Below are positions 33,362 through 43,057 of a stretch of 64,000 bases of DNA, in pieces; the first letter of the stretch is position 1, and each line of letters opens with the position of its first letter. Position numbers and translations under genes: made by a program. The notes under the pieces are model-generated. The model saw only the letters and a list, made by a program, of their open reading frames with translations, made no database searches and was not told where the DNA came from. The stretch comes from Candidatus Poribacteria bacterium (lineage in GTDB: Bacteria; Poribacteria; WGA-4E; WGA-3G), in the NCBI GenBank assembly GCA_003635255.1, contig PYJC01000136.1:1-64000 (forward strand), given 5' to 3'.

Positions 33362-34711
33362 CTAAGGTTTTAGCTGCATGGTTATCTTTTCTGTGCCGTG
33401 ACCGCTTTTGACATCGAGGATAAGTTGTTCGAGTTCTTGCTGCTGTTTTTGAAGGAGCGCTTCAAGTTCTTGGACAGTGTTGATCTCTTGTCCATTAACA
33501 GCAACAATGAGCGTGCCTCGTGGAATCGGGCTGTTCTCTCGAACCCTATCAACAATAACACCTCGATCCTCCTCGGTCAGATAGGTGTACCTTTCAAAAT
33601 CACCCTTTTCTAGCTTCCGCACTGTTAGTCCGAGCCGTTTCCAGGCGACAGAGTCGGGTTCATCAACAGGTCTCCCTGCGTGTAGCGCAGGCATTTCCGC
33701 TATTGTGACATTAAACATCCGTTCATGCCCGTTTCGGAGGACCGTAATTTTTGAGTTCTTACCGATTGGAGAATCGGCAATCCACATCTTGAATTCGTCA
33801 GTATTCTTTACTTGCTTTCCGTTGTATTTGATAATAATATCATCGCGCTGCAGCCCTGCAAGATGTGCTGGCATATTTTTGAGTACACTCCGAACGCGAA
33901 TCCCCTCTGGTACTTCTCCCATACCAATCCCAAGGAATCCGCGGATGATGCGTCCGTTTGCGATCAGTTGCGTCCCAATCTTTTCAACAAGGTTGCTGGA
34001 GATAGCAAACCCTGCGCCTGCTCTGACAGCATCTGTTGCGGGTGTGTTGTCGGGTCGTCGGATTAACGAGTTAACGCCAATGACTTCACCGTGGATGTTC
34101 AATAAAGGACCACCGCTATTTCCGATATTAATCCAAGCATCCGTTTGGATAAAATCTTGATAGCGAACGAGACCGATGTCGGGAAGAAATGAACGCCCTT
34201 TTCCACTGACGGTACCAATTGTTACCGTATAATCGAGTTGAAATGGGTTCCCGATCGCAATAGCGAACTGTCCAACTTGGACCTCATCCGAATTCGCCAA
34301 CGGCAGCACCGGGAACTCCTTTTCGGCATCAATTTTCAAAACAGCAATATCTGTATTACGGTCAATTCTACCATCTAATTCTGCGTCGAATTCGGTTCCA
34401 TCAAACAGTTGGATTTTGATAGTTGTCGCGTTCCGGACCACATGCTCGTTTGTAAGGATATAACCGTCTTTCCGAAAGACGAATCCAGAACCTTCTTGTC
34501 TGCGATTTTTGCCATCTTCTTGGCGCAAGGCAACCACACTCACAATAGCAGGTTTGCTCTGCTTTACGACGTTCACAAACGCTTTCTCGATTGAGTTGAG
34601 TAGTTCAACATCTGTCGGTTGCGTTTTCGCGCTGCCACACGCAGATATTATCGTGCTTGCACTGACGAGGCAAATTAGTAAACTGAAGCGGACATAGATA
34701 TTTTTTTTCAT
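33362..34711 (-). CDS. HtrA/Deg-type serine protease, probable lipoprotein
   Basis: This 449-residue S1C protease has the catalytic triad H90 (NEHVV), D121 (NTDIAVL) and S199 (GNSGGPLL), followed by two PDZ domains (about 250-340 and 355-449). These proteases handle misfolded proteins outside the cytoplasm. The N-terminal segment ends in a lipobox-like IISAC with the cysteine at residue 25, so the protein is likely tethered to a membrane rather than free in the periplasm. A strong AAGGGGGG site precedes the ATG at 34711. dinG follows directly. Confidence 0.92.
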   Translation of the reverse strand: MKKNIYVRFSLLICLVSASTIISACGSAKTQPTDVELLNSIEKAFVNVVKQSKPAIVSVVALRQEDGKNRRQEGSGFVFRKDGYILTNEHVVRNATTIKIQLFDGTEFDAELDGRIDRNTDIAVLKIDAEKEFPVLPLANSDEVQVGQFAIAIGNPFQLDYTVTIGTVSGKGRSFLPDIGLVRYQDFIQTDAWINIGNSGGPLLNIHGEVIGVNSLIRRPDNTPATDAVRAGAGFAISSNLVEKIGTQLIANGRIIRGFLGIGMGEVPEGIRVRSVLKNMPAHLAGLQRDDIIIKYNGKQVKNTDEFKMWIADSPIGKNSKITVLRNGHERMFNVTIAEMPALHAGRPVDEPDSVAWKRLGLTVRKLEKGDFERYTYLTEEDRGVIVDRVRENSPIPRGTLIVAVNGQEINTVQELEALLQKQQQELEQLILDVKSGHGTEKITMQLKP

Positions 34712-34838
34712 CAGATCCCCCCTTTAGCATAAATGCGTTATAAAACGCCGCGAATAATGAGCCACGCTCATGTATTTATGTATAGCCCATTTTAATTTTA
34801 ACATAGCTATTAGAAATTTGTCAAAATATTAGTATTCC

Positions 34839-36446
34839 CTATCTCAGGATTGCTAACTTCTCCAGATATGTATAGGTTTCGCCTTTTGAGACGACCGAAA
34901 TATGGCACACATAAATCCCTGGCGACACTGCTAATCCATAGGAGGTTTGCTGATTCCACCACGTCCGCCAGATCGTTTGATTGAGTCGATCCGCGACCCC
35001 TTCAATCCGTTTTATGAGGTTACCGTGGGCATCATAGATCAGAATGTGCATTTCAGTGATTTCGGTATTTGCTTCAACTCGGAATTCAGTTAAACCGTCT
35101 GAACGTGCGGGGTTCGGAAAAACGACTACGTTTTTCCACGCGAAGGTTTGCGTCAAAATTACAGACTGCGCAACTGAGACAGCTCCGAGTGGGTATCGGG
35201 CTATGACTCGGAGTGTATTCTCTCCAGTTTTCAACGGCACCTTTGCTGTATAAGTTTGTGTTTCTCGGTGCAGCACCGCCTCTGTCTGGCTTGGATGGAC
35301 AATGATATCGATTGGGAAATCTGATTGGAATGTTCCGTTAATTGTTAATTCACTCTCCTGTGTCGTCGGTGGAAGTTCCAACGTCACTTGGGGTATCTGT
35401 CGGGTTGGATTAAACATGTCCGTGAGCAGGCTATCTATTGTGACAAGCACGAGTTGTGTCACTTTTCTCACCAAACCGAAGTTCACTTTATCGGCGGTAT
35501 CCGCAGCGGTGTGATAGAAGGGATTGGCATCGTAATTTTGGGAATCTCGCCAGGGTGTTGAACTCTCAGTTAAAGTGACGGCGTTGTATCCGTTGTCCCA
35601 GAAGGGTTTGTGGGAGGAAATATCGATGAATTCGTCTTGTGTGCGGCGAATTTTCAAGCCGACATTGTACCATCCGTTTGCAATGATAAGCGCGCGGCTG
35701 ATCCAAGCGGAATCGTTATTGGCAACGATTTCAACGAGATCGCTTTTCCAATTGAAACCGAACATGTCTAAGTTAAAAACAGAGACGATGTTATCACGGG
35801 TCGTAACAGTAGCAGTTTTATCGTCCGGCTCCACCCGATTCAATACACTTTGAACATAGTTCCGACTGCCGAAAAAACCGAGTTCCTCGCCCCCTAAGGC
35901 GATAAACCTTAACTCATGGTCGTATTCATGACGGCTTAGGAGGTTCGCTATCTCCAGCATTGCTGCGACACCGGTGCCGTTATCATTTGCGCCGGGTGCA
36001 GTAGATGCTAACGGATGCCAATTCGGTTCACGTACGGCTTGTGTGTCATAATGTGCGCATACGATAAAAATACGATTACTGGTTGAACCCAACCGAGGCG
36101 GTAAAACAGCCGTGACGTTCCGAATACCACCAAAAACCTGTTCACTTACCTGTAGACGTGGGGAACGACGAAACTGACTTTTAATGTACCGTACAGCGTT
36201 TTCCGTTGCTTCGCGGTGATGCGCGCTGCGGGTCCGGTAAGCGTGGAAGTTCCCTGTACCAATGTTTTCTTGGAGTGTTATCACCTGTGCTTCAAGCGCA
36301 TCGGATTGTACGAGTGTGAGCAGTTCATCGCCGCGATGTGAAAGATTATCGTTATTTTCTGCCATAACAGACAGCGAAATACATAGAAGAAGAAGCGTAT
36401 ATTTTTTTATCGCAACTGGGGAAGGATGCCTTAATTGCCTTGACAT
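34839..36446 (-). CDS. Secreted M28-family aminopeptidase-like protein with sorting-like C-terminus
   Basis: This 535-residue protein has a signal peptide (KKYTLLLLCISLSVMA) and an M28 zinc peptidase domain. Metal and catalytic residues are seen in AHYDTQAV (H132), GANDNGTGVAAMLE (D154), GGEELGFFGS (about 186-193), the aspartate of LDMFGF and YHTAADT. The last 90 residues (VVFPNPARSDG..., VSPGIYVCHISV, YLEKLAILR) resemble a type IX sorting or FlgD-type domain like that of the M6 protease. It probably degrades peptides at the cell surface. Confidence 0.88.
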   Translation of the reverse strand: MSRQLRHPSPVAIKKYTLLLLCISLSVMAENNDNLSHRGDELLTLVQSDALEAQVITLQENIGTGNFHAYRTRSAHHREATENAVRYIKSQFRRSPRLQVSEQVFGGIRNVTAVLPPRLGSTSNRIFIVCAHYDTQAVREPNWHPLASTAPGANDNGTGVAAMLEIANLLSRHEYDHELRFIALGGEELGFFGSRNYVQSVLNRVEPDDKTATVTTRDNIVSVFNLDMFGFNWKSDLVEIVANNDSAWISRALIIANGWYNVGLKIRRTQDEFIDISSHKPFWDNGYNAVTLTESSTPWRDSQNYDANPFYHTAADTADKVNFGLVRKVTQLVLVTIDSLLTDMFNPTRQIPQVTLELPPTTQESELTINGTFQSDFPIDIIVHPSQTEAVLHRETQTYTAKVPLKTGENTLRVIARYPLGAVSVAQSVILTQTFAWKNVVVFPNPARSDGLTEFRVEANTEITEMHILIYDAHGNLIKRIEGVADRLNQTIWRTWWNQQTSYGLAVSPGIYVCHISVVSKGETYTYLEKLAILR

Positions 36447-36587
36447 GAGCGCAGAAATTTTGTATCCTATTTAAGATATTGTGTTTATTTTACCAGATTT
36501 CAGTCCGATTGTAAACAGCGTTAGTGTTCATTGCTCCAGACCAATGTGTGTAAACCTCAATGCACGACGATTGAAGTGGACGAGAAA

Positions 36588-37538
36588 ATGCCAGCAAATC
36601 TGCCCCCGACCTACTACAAACTTAAACACCAACATGAAGCCGCCAAGACAGATGAAGAACGCCTCAGTCTGTTAGAGGAGATGTTGCGAATCATCCCGAA
36701 ACACAAAGGTTCGGAAAAGGTGGTTTCGGATATCCGTCGTCGTATTGCTGCGCACAAAAGGGCACCGACGGAGAAAGGAAAAGGATCTGGGAAAAGGAGT
36801 TATAGCGAACATATTCCGAAACAGGGGGCGGGACAGATCGTGCTTTTGGGACCACCAAATGCCGGGAAGTCCCAGATACTCGCAAAGTTCACGAACGCCA
36901 AGCCGGAGGTGTCCTCAACACCTTATACGACGACCACACCGTTGGTCGGGATGCTCCGTTATGAGAATGTCCAATTTCAACTCATTGACACACCCTCTAT
37001 CATGCAGGATTTCATTTCACCTACCTTGTTAACGCTCACCCGAAACGCCGATATCGCGCTACCGGTGGTAAGTCTCGCCAGTGATAACCTATTAGACGAT
37101 CTGGATATGGTGACGGCACTCCTTAACGAAGCAGACAGAGAGCCTCCAGAAAACGGACATCTTATCGCGGCAAACCAACTCGATGCAGTAGACGCGGATG
37201 AACGGCTGGAGATTCTCAAGGAATTCTATGGTGAGACGTTTCAAATCTATCCGATTTCTGCCGAAACGAGGGATGGTAAAGAGACTCTATTCCAAGCCCT
37301 CTATGCGGCATTAGACATCTTGCGTGTTTATCCGAAAGCACCCGGCAAGGCGGTAGAACGCGACGACCCGATCGTACTTCCTATCGGTTCGACTGTTCTT
37401 GATGCTGCTATCGGTCTACACAAAGATTTTGAGGAATTCAAGTTTGCACGGATATGGGGACCTCAATGGCACGATGGACAATCAGTCAGTCGGAATGATG
37501 TCGTTTACGATGGAGATGTAGTCGAGTTTCATTTGTAG
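36588..37538 (+). CDS. OBG/DRG-type GTPase with TGS domain
   Basis: This 316-residue protein has a helical N-terminus, a P-loop GTPase core and a C-terminal TGS domain (VLPIGSTVLDAAIGLHKDF). The G1 motif GPPNAGKSQ is intact. G3 reads DTPS rather than D-x-x-G, and the base-recognition motif reads NQLD rather than N-K-x-D, so nucleotide specificity may be altered. Family members bind ribosomes or act in translation stress. The ATG at 36588 begins at a conserved-looking helix; an upstream start at 36531 lacks support. Confidence 0.82.
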   Translation: MPANLPPTYYKLKHQHEAAKTDEERLSLLEEMLRIIPKHKGSEKVVSDIRRRIAAHKRAPTEKGKGSGKRSYSEHIPKQGAGQIVLLGPPNAGKSQILAKFTNAKPEVSSTPYTTTTPLVGMLRYENVQFQLIDTPSIMQDFISPTLLTLTRNADIALPVVSLASDNLLDDLDMVTALLNEADREPPENGHLIAANQLDAVDADERLEILKEFYGETFQIYPISAETRDGKETLFQALYAALDILRVYPKAPGKAVERDDPIVLPIGSTVLDAAIGLHKDFEEFKFARIWGPQWHDGQSVSRNDVVYDGDVVEFHL

Positions 37539-37564
37539 TCGCTTAAAAGGAAAGGAGAGGAGAG

Positions 37565-39157
37565 ATGTTAAGACGAAAAACGGCATCCCCATATTTTGTA
37601 TACTCGCTTCTTATTCACTCGGTGTTATTGCTGGTCGTGTGGTGGTTGGTGCCGAAACCGGTTCCCGAAGATGGGTTCTATGACGGCATAACAAGCTGGA
37701 TAACGCGTGTCAAGCCACTTCCGATCGTTAAACCGCCTATCTTTGTTGAGCCTGCCGTGTCTCCTGAACCTGTCCCGCCTGAGATCGTCCAAAAAGCCCA
37801 ACCCCCCGCGCCCCCGAAACCGACAGCGGGTTTAAACACAACTTGGCAGATGACAGCGCAAGACTCAGCAAATCTACCGAAATCCGAGACACGTAGACAG
37901 GCGCGTTCAAAGCGAGGGGAGCAGGGCGGAAGTGGCCTCTCACAACCAAACGCTATAGCAGGGAAACTCTCGGACTATACTGCCGAAAACCGCCTCACAC
38001 TGAATTCAGTTGATCAACCGGTAGCAACACTGCCATCCGCATCAAAAGCAGATTACGTAGCACCACAAGGCGAAATGAAGCCTGTTGCTTTAGAGGCGGA
38101 TAATACCTTAGACGGTTCTGGTACTTCGCCCACAATTGATGCCCCAAAAATCCATTACGGTAGTGAACGCGGTGATGCGCTTCGAGCCACAAGTATGGGT
38201 AATAGCTGGGGTGGCGGTGGCACCTCCGGAGGTGGCAATGTAGGGGGTGCTTTTGTCTATATGATGAAGGACATTGCCCGGACACTCGCTGAGGCGAGTA
38301 CAGCGAGGAAGATCGATATTGTTTTTGTCCTTGATGAAACTGCAAGTATGGTCGATAACATCCGAGGTATCCGCGCTTATGTCGATTTCCTACTTGAGGC
38401 TATGGAACGAGACGGACACGACGTTACTTTCGGGTTGGTGACATTCACGGATAAAACGAAAGTATACGGACGCACTGATGATCTTGGCGATTTCAAGAAT
38501 TGGCTTGCCAGAATCGGTGTTGATGGCGGTGGGGACATCGCGGAAGCAGGCTTAGATGGACTCATGGATGCAGTAAAGGGGACGAAGTTTCGTAAAGGTG
38601 CCCAACGCTTCATCATCCTGGCGAGCGACGGTGCTTTTCATGATGCTGATTACAACGGAAGGTCTGCTTATAGTCTGGACGAAGTTATTGAAACACTACA
38701 GCGCGAAAAGGTACGTGTAGATGTGATCGGAATCGATTATTTGCCGATCCGACAGATCGCATTGGCAACGGGTGGTACATGGCGTGCAATCCCGGGTAGA
38801 GGCTATTTTGAATACGTGCCGCCGTTAACGTTGACAGTCAAACTGTTCTCCAAGTTAGGCACATTGCGTTTTGAAAACGGACAGATGGACGATAACATCA
38901 CTGTCCATATTAATAATCCGCCGCGTCCGAAACGACTGACTTTGACATGGAAGGTGCTCAACCCTTTGGGTGAAAGATGCTACGGTCCTTTTACAGAAGA
39001 AAAAACGATTCCCGATGACGGTTCAACGAAAGTAGAACTAACACCGGTGATTAATCACGAGATATTTCAGGAGATGCCGGGGGTTTATACTATTATTTAT
39101 CGTCTTGAAAATGAGCAAGGACACCAGAGCATCCTACGACGGACGCTGACTTTTTAG
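37565..39157 (+). CDS. Membrane-anchored VWA-domain protein with TonB-like N-terminus
   Basis: This 530-residue protein starts with a membrane helix (YSLLIHSVLLLVVWWLV), then a proline-rich stretch (PIVKPPIFVEPAVSPEPVPPE) like that of TonB. A low-complexity linker leads to a von Willebrand factor A domain at about 250-430 with a metal-site motif DETAS (usual form D-x-S-x-S) and DVTFGLVTFTD. The C-terminal 100 residues form a further beta domain. VWA proteins mediate metal-dependent binding. An AGGAGAGGAG stretch lies just before the ATG. The gene follows the GTPase by 27 bp. Confidence 0.8.
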   Translation: MLRRKTASPYFVYSLLIHSVLLLVVWWLVPKPVPEDGFYDGITSWITRVKPLPIVKPPIFVEPAVSPEPVPPEIVQKAQPPAPPKPTAGLNTTWQMTAQDSANLPKSETRRQARSKRGEQGGSGLSQPNAIAGKLSDYTAENRLTLNSVDQPVATLPSASKADYVAPQGEMKPVALEADNTLDGSGTSPTIDAPKIHYGSERGDALRATSMGNSWGGGGTSGGGNVGGAFVYMMKDIARTLAEASTARKIDIVFVLDETASMVDNIRGIRAYVDFLLEAMERDGHDVTFGLVTFTDKTKVYGRTDDLGDFKNWLARIGVDGGGDIAEAGLDGLMDAVKGTKFRKGAQRFIILASDGAFHDADYNGRSAYSLDEVIETLQREKVRVDVIGIDYLPIRQIALATGGTWRAIPGRGYFEYVPPLTLTVKLFSKLGTLRFENGQMDDNITVHINNPPRPKRLTLTWKVLNPLGERCYGPFTEEKTIPDDGSTKVELTPVINHEIFQEMPGVYTIIYRLENEQGHQSILRRTLTF

Positions 39158-39177
39158 GTCGCATTGGTATTTTTAAT

Positions 39178-39252
39178 CCCCTATAGAAGAAACACCCCAG
39201 CAAAAACACCCCCTTATCAGGGGGACTTTAAGAGGAAATTCGTAAGTCCTAA
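39178..39252. repeat. Two dispersed repeats in one intergenic segment
   Basis: GAAACACCCCAGCAAAAACA begins at 39189; its core recurs at 48279, 62052 and, with one insertion, near 61649. Directly after it comes CCCCC-TTATCA-GGGGG and ACTTTAAGAGGAAATTCG, then TAAGTCCTA, which recurs in shorter form at about 21381-21427. Confidence 0.7.
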
Positions 39253-39270
39253 CTAAGGAAGATCAATTTA

Positions 39271-40482
39271 ATGCAGAAGGATTTAATTTTTCAACAGTGT
39301 CGCCATCATTTTAACGATATTGTCGCCATCCGACGTGATATTCACCAACACCCTGAGATAGGGTTTGATGTGCACCGGACGGCAGGTATTGCTGCTGATG
39401 CGCTGCATGCCCTCAACATTCCAGTCAAAACAGGTATCGGTAAAACGGGTGTCGTAGGGGATTTAGAGGTGCCTGGCGCGACAAAACGCATCGCTTTACG
39501 TGCAGATATGGACGCGCTTCCGATTCAGGAACTGACGAATGTGCCTTTTAAATCGAAGATTGACGGCAAAGCGCACCTGTGTGGACACGATGCACACACG
39601 GCTATGCTTATTGGAACGGCACGGATCCTTTCACATCTCCGAAGCAGCCTTAAAACGCATGTTCGGTTTGTTTTTCAACCGAGTGAAGAGGTGTTTCCGG
39701 GTGGGGCACCGGCAATGATGGCTGATGGTGTGCTGGAAGATGTAGATGAAATCTATGGTATCCATGTCTTTCCGCTCTATGCTGTTGGAGAATATGCGAC
39801 GTGTGTCGGTCCGATGCTCGCACAGTCTGACACGTTTCGGATTACGCTCACAGGTAAGGGTGGACACGCTGCGTTTCCGCATCTTACTGTGGATCCAATT
39901 GTTATTGGTGCGCAGTTTGTGGCAGCCGTGCAGTCGATTGTCGCAAGAAATGTTAACCCTTTAGATTCAGCGGTCGTGAGTATTACGCAATTGCATGGCG
40001 GAGACGCGAACTTGAAAGAAGGGCTCACAGGTGCAGCACTCAACGTTATCCCCCCCGAAGTTCTCATAGGTGGCACGGTGCGTACGCTCCAAAAATCGGT
40101 GCAGACACGCGTCCGCGAACAGATTGAACGTCTCCTTACGGGATTTGCAGATGCCAACAACGCTGCGTACACTTTCAAGTATCAAGAAGGGTGTCCGGTA
40201 ACATATAACCACGAACCTTGTGTTAATGCAGCGACATCCGCAGCGCGAGGCTTAGTTGGAGAGAACAACCTGATATTTCCGGTGCCGCCGATACTTGGTG
40301 GTGAGGATTTTGGTTGTTATTCGCAAGAGGTTCCCGCCTGCTTCGTGATGGTGGGTGCAGGGAATGAGGAGAAAGGCATCGTGAATATGTGTCATCACCC
40401 GCAATTTGATATTGACGAAAATTGCATGATTTACGGCATGGCACTGCTGACAAGTCTTGCGATACATCAACTCGCCGCATAA
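39271..40482 (+). CDS. M20-family amidohydrolase (hippurate hydrolase-like)
   Basis: This 403-residue protein belongs to the M20D amidohydrolases, zinc or manganese enzymes that cleave N-acyl amino acids. It shows IRRDIHQHPEIGFD at the N-terminus, RADMDALPIQE, the metal-binding GHDAHTAMLIGTA, FVFQPSEEVFPGGAPAM with the catalytic glutamate, and the dimerisation-domain entry GKGGHAAFPH. The final GGEDFGCY supplies another metal ligand region. An AAGGA site lies upstream of the ATG. It is cytoplasmic; the substrate is not predictable. Confidence 0.92.
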   Translation: MQKDLIFQQCRHHFNDIVAIRRDIHQHPEIGFDVHRTAGIAADALHALNIPVKTGIGKTGVVGDLEVPGATKRIALRADMDALPIQELTNVPFKSKIDGKAHLCGHDAHTAMLIGTARILSHLRSSLKTHVRFVFQPSEEVFPGGAPAMMADGVLEDVDEIYGIHVFPLYAVGEYATCVGPMLAQSDTFRITLTGKGGHAAFPHLTVDPIVIGAQFVAAVQSIVARNVNPLDSAVVSITQLHGGDANLKEGLTGAALNVIPPEVLIGGTVRTLQKSVQTRVREQIERLLTGFADANNAAYTFKYQEGCPVTYNHEPCVNAATSAARGLVGENNLIFPVPPILGGEDFGCYSQEVPACFVMVGAGNEEKGIVNMCHHPQFDIDENCMIYGMALLTSLAIHQLAA

Positions 40483-40564
40483 AGACTTACCTAACCGAAC
40501 TGAATAGGGACAAATCAATAATCACTTCATCGCCACACAACAGAATATAAAAACGGAGCCTACA

Positions 40565-42880
40565 ATGCGACGACGCATTATCTTTCTTTTTCTTTTATTC
40601 TTGCTCTTTGCCGTTACCAGCGGAGAGCGTTTATCTACTTTTGCGCAGGTCCAACGCGCCCCTACGACTCCAGCGAATCGTCCGATGTTAGATCCGGTTG
40701 AAGCAGCGCATGATCATTATCACGAGCGTCGGTATGCGGAAGCGATTAAGGCGTACGAAGCGTTGCTTGAAAAAGGTATTGCCAATCCAGACGGTTCCTA
40801 CACACCGCTTCGCCAGAGTCCAAAAGACTCGATTCGCCTTATGTTAGGGCAGAGTTACGCCAAAACGGGTGAGGATGCCGCAGCACTGCGCATCTTCAGA
40901 GAGATTGTTGATGAAAATCCGAATGGTTCTTATGCCACACGTGCGGTGCATCGCTTGGCAAACCTCCACTGGAACCGCTATCAGTTCAGGGAAGCAATAC
41001 TGCAGTGCAAACAGATCCTCAATCAACATCCCGGAACGACTGCTGCTGCGACGGCTGCCTACCTCGTTGGGCAATACCAACAGGCGGAGGGGAACGCTGA
41101 GGAAGCGATAAAAAGCTACAAGTATTTCCTTGACAATTTTCGGACTTCACCCTATCGCACGACTGCGGTTAATAGGCTCGTTCAACTTTATATCACAAAT
41201 CAACGTTATGCCGAAGCCGAAAAAATGATTCAAGAACGGATGCAACAGTATCCTGATGACATCACTTTGCTGGAACAATTGGCAGAACTCTATCAACAAC
41301 AGGATGACTACGCAAAGGCACTTGAACTTTACCAAAAGGCAATTAAACGGAATCCAGAAAATACAAACCTTCGTAAGAAGTTAGGTGCCCTGTATGTTGA
41401 GATGGGCAAAACCGATCAAGCGGTAACCGAGTGGGAAAAGCTTGTGGAAGGTAACGCAAATCGATCTGATCGACATCAGCAACTCGGTGCAATCTATCTC
41501 TCCCATAAAATGTATCCAGAGGCGATTGCAGCGTATCAACAGGCGATTCGGTTGAATCCGCAAGATGGTTACCTCTATACACAATTGGCATCAGCATATA
41601 AAATTCAGGGGAAAATCCAAGAAGCCGCAGATGTTTACATTGATGCCTTGCAACGTGTCGGTTTTACTCAGAATCAACGAGAAGCCATCTGGAGCCAGAT
41701 GCTTGAGATTTATGAGGGCGCAGCACATGAACCGCTGCAGGAGAAACTCATTACTCTGCTTCAGAAACAGCAAGTACAATCTGGGTATAATCCGAATATC
41801 GTTATGACGTTGGGTGAACTCTTATTCTATGCGGGGAAGGCAACGCAAGCCCTCGAAACGTTCACACGACTGCATCGATCTTATCCGACGCATACTGACA
41901 CAGCACTTGAAAAATATGCACGGATATTAGAACGTAACGAAAGCCTTCAAGCATCCGCTGACTTCTATAAGGCATTGATCGCGGGGTCAGCCGATAGGAA
42001 CCGCGTCAGAAGCACCAGATCCAAACTTGCGAAACTCTACCAAAAGATGGAGCGATGGGATGCAGCAGTAACACTCTTAAAAGAACAACTCAACACAGGC
42101 AATACTTCGGTTAGAGATAAGTTACTGCTGGGACGGTTGCAATTGCACGGACTTCGAGCACCGAAAGCTGCCCAGATGACCTTTGAACCCTTGCTCACTC
42201 AACGCTTAACCGCCACCCAATTGACGGAAACACAATTAGGTTTAGCGGAATGCCATATTTTGTTGAAACGTTATACACTCGCGCGAGAAGTGCTTGAACC
42301 GATCGCCAACCGGACCAACCGTTTCCGCGCCACTGCTCGAAAACTGATGGGAGACTCTTATTTTTTTCCTGGGGACTTTGAACAGGCTACCGAGGCGTAC
42401 AACCTTGTCATCAAAATAGCAAAATCTGACAGACTGACCAATGACGCGCTTGAACGCATCGTCCTGATCCAGAATCATCCCGATTACTTCAAAATCCCGC
42501 TTACCGACTATGCGACTGCCGTGCGCCTTCAATTGAGCGGACAGACGGAGGCAGCACTCGAGCAGTGTCAACGGACACTTGAAGTTTACCCCGAAGCCGC
42601 TATCACCGATGACATGCGGTTACTTATCGGTAATATCTATCGTAGAGCGGGCAAAGATGATGCGGCGATCCATGCATACGAACAGGTTGTTGCACAAGAA
42701 AGCCCTATCGCTGCGAAGGCGTTGATGAACATCGCCGAAATTTATCGAGACAACGCCGATTTTGCGAATGCCACTTCTACTTATACGACGCTCATCACTG
42801 ATTATTCGGACAATGTTATCGTTGCGCATGCACGCCAGCAACTTGATGAACTTATGAAGGCGCAGGGGAAGCGAGAATAG
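40565..42880 (+). CDS. Exported TPR-repeat protein
   Basis: This 771-residue protein has a signal peptide (IIFLFLLFLLFAVTSG) and is otherwise built of tetratricopeptide repeats. Clear units include YAEAIKAYEALLEKG, YAKALELYQKAIKRNPEN, YPEAIAAYQQAIRLNPQDG and, after a more divergent middle, FEQATEAYNLVIKIA and DDAAIHAYEQVV. TPR arrays scaffold protein complexes; one this long outside the cytoplasm could serve envelope assembly or secretion, which is inference. A CGGAG site precedes the ATG. Confidence 0.88.
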   Translation: MRRRIIFLFLLFLLFAVTSGERLSTFAQVQRAPTTPANRPMLDPVEAAHDHYHERRYAEAIKAYEALLEKGIANPDGSYTPLRQSPKDSIRLMLGQSYAKTGEDAAALRIFREIVDENPNGSYATRAVHRLANLHWNRYQFREAILQCKQILNQHPGTTAAATAAYLVGQYQQAEGNAEEAIKSYKYFLDNFRTSPYRTTAVNRLVQLYITNQRYAEAEKMIQERMQQYPDDITLLEQLAELYQQQDDYAKALELYQKAIKRNPENTNLRKKLGALYVEMGKTDQAVTEWEKLVEGNANRSDRHQQLGAIYLSHKMYPEAIAAYQQAIRLNPQDGYLYTQLASAYKIQGKIQEAADVYIDALQRVGFTQNQREAIWSQMLEIYEGAAHEPLQEKLITLLQKQQVQSGYNPNIVMTLGELLFYAGKATQALETFTRLHRSYPTHTDTALEKYARILERNESLQASADFYKALIAGSADRNRVRSTRSKLAKLYQKMERWDAAVTLLKEQLNTGNTSVRDKLLLGRLQLHGLRAPKAAQMTFEPLLTQRLTATQLTETQLGLAECHILLKRYTLAREVLEPIANRTNRFRATARKLMGDSYFFPGDFEQATEAYNLVIKIAKSDRLTNDALERIVLIQNHPDYFKIPLTDYATAVRLQLSGQTEAALEQCQRTLEVYPEAAITDDMRLLIGNIYRRAGKDDAAIHAYEQVVAQESPIAAKALMNIAEIYRDNADFANATSTYTTLITDYSDNVIVAHARQQLDELMKAQGKRE

Positions 42881-42904
42881 TTTTCGGTTATCAGTTGTCA
42901 GTTT

Positions 42905-42960
42905 GCCTCGCAGTGAGAGTTAAGAGGTAAGTCGCGATCGGGAGTGCTTCACAGTGAGAA
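42905..42960. repeat. Inverted copies of the CTCACTGCGAGGCAT repeat
   Basis: GCCTCGCAGTGAGAG at 42905-42919 and TGCTTCACAGTGAGAA at 42945-42960 are reverse-complement relatives of the repeats at 1302-1318 and 1341-1355. Confidence 0.6.
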
Positions 42961-42990
42961 TCCTACAGCGAAGCGTTTGTTAACGGAGAA

Positions 42991-43020
42991 TTGAAATACA
43001 ACGTCAATTTGTGGTAAAAT
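42991..43020 (+). promoter_or_regulatory. Probable promoter of the aconitase gene
   Basis: TTGAAA (42991-42996) and TAAAAT (43015-43020) are separated by 18 bp. The gene starts at 43058 after AAGGAG. Confidence 0.6.
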
Positions 43021-43057
43021 AACAAGAAAACATTTACGAAACTAAAGGAGCTAGTAG

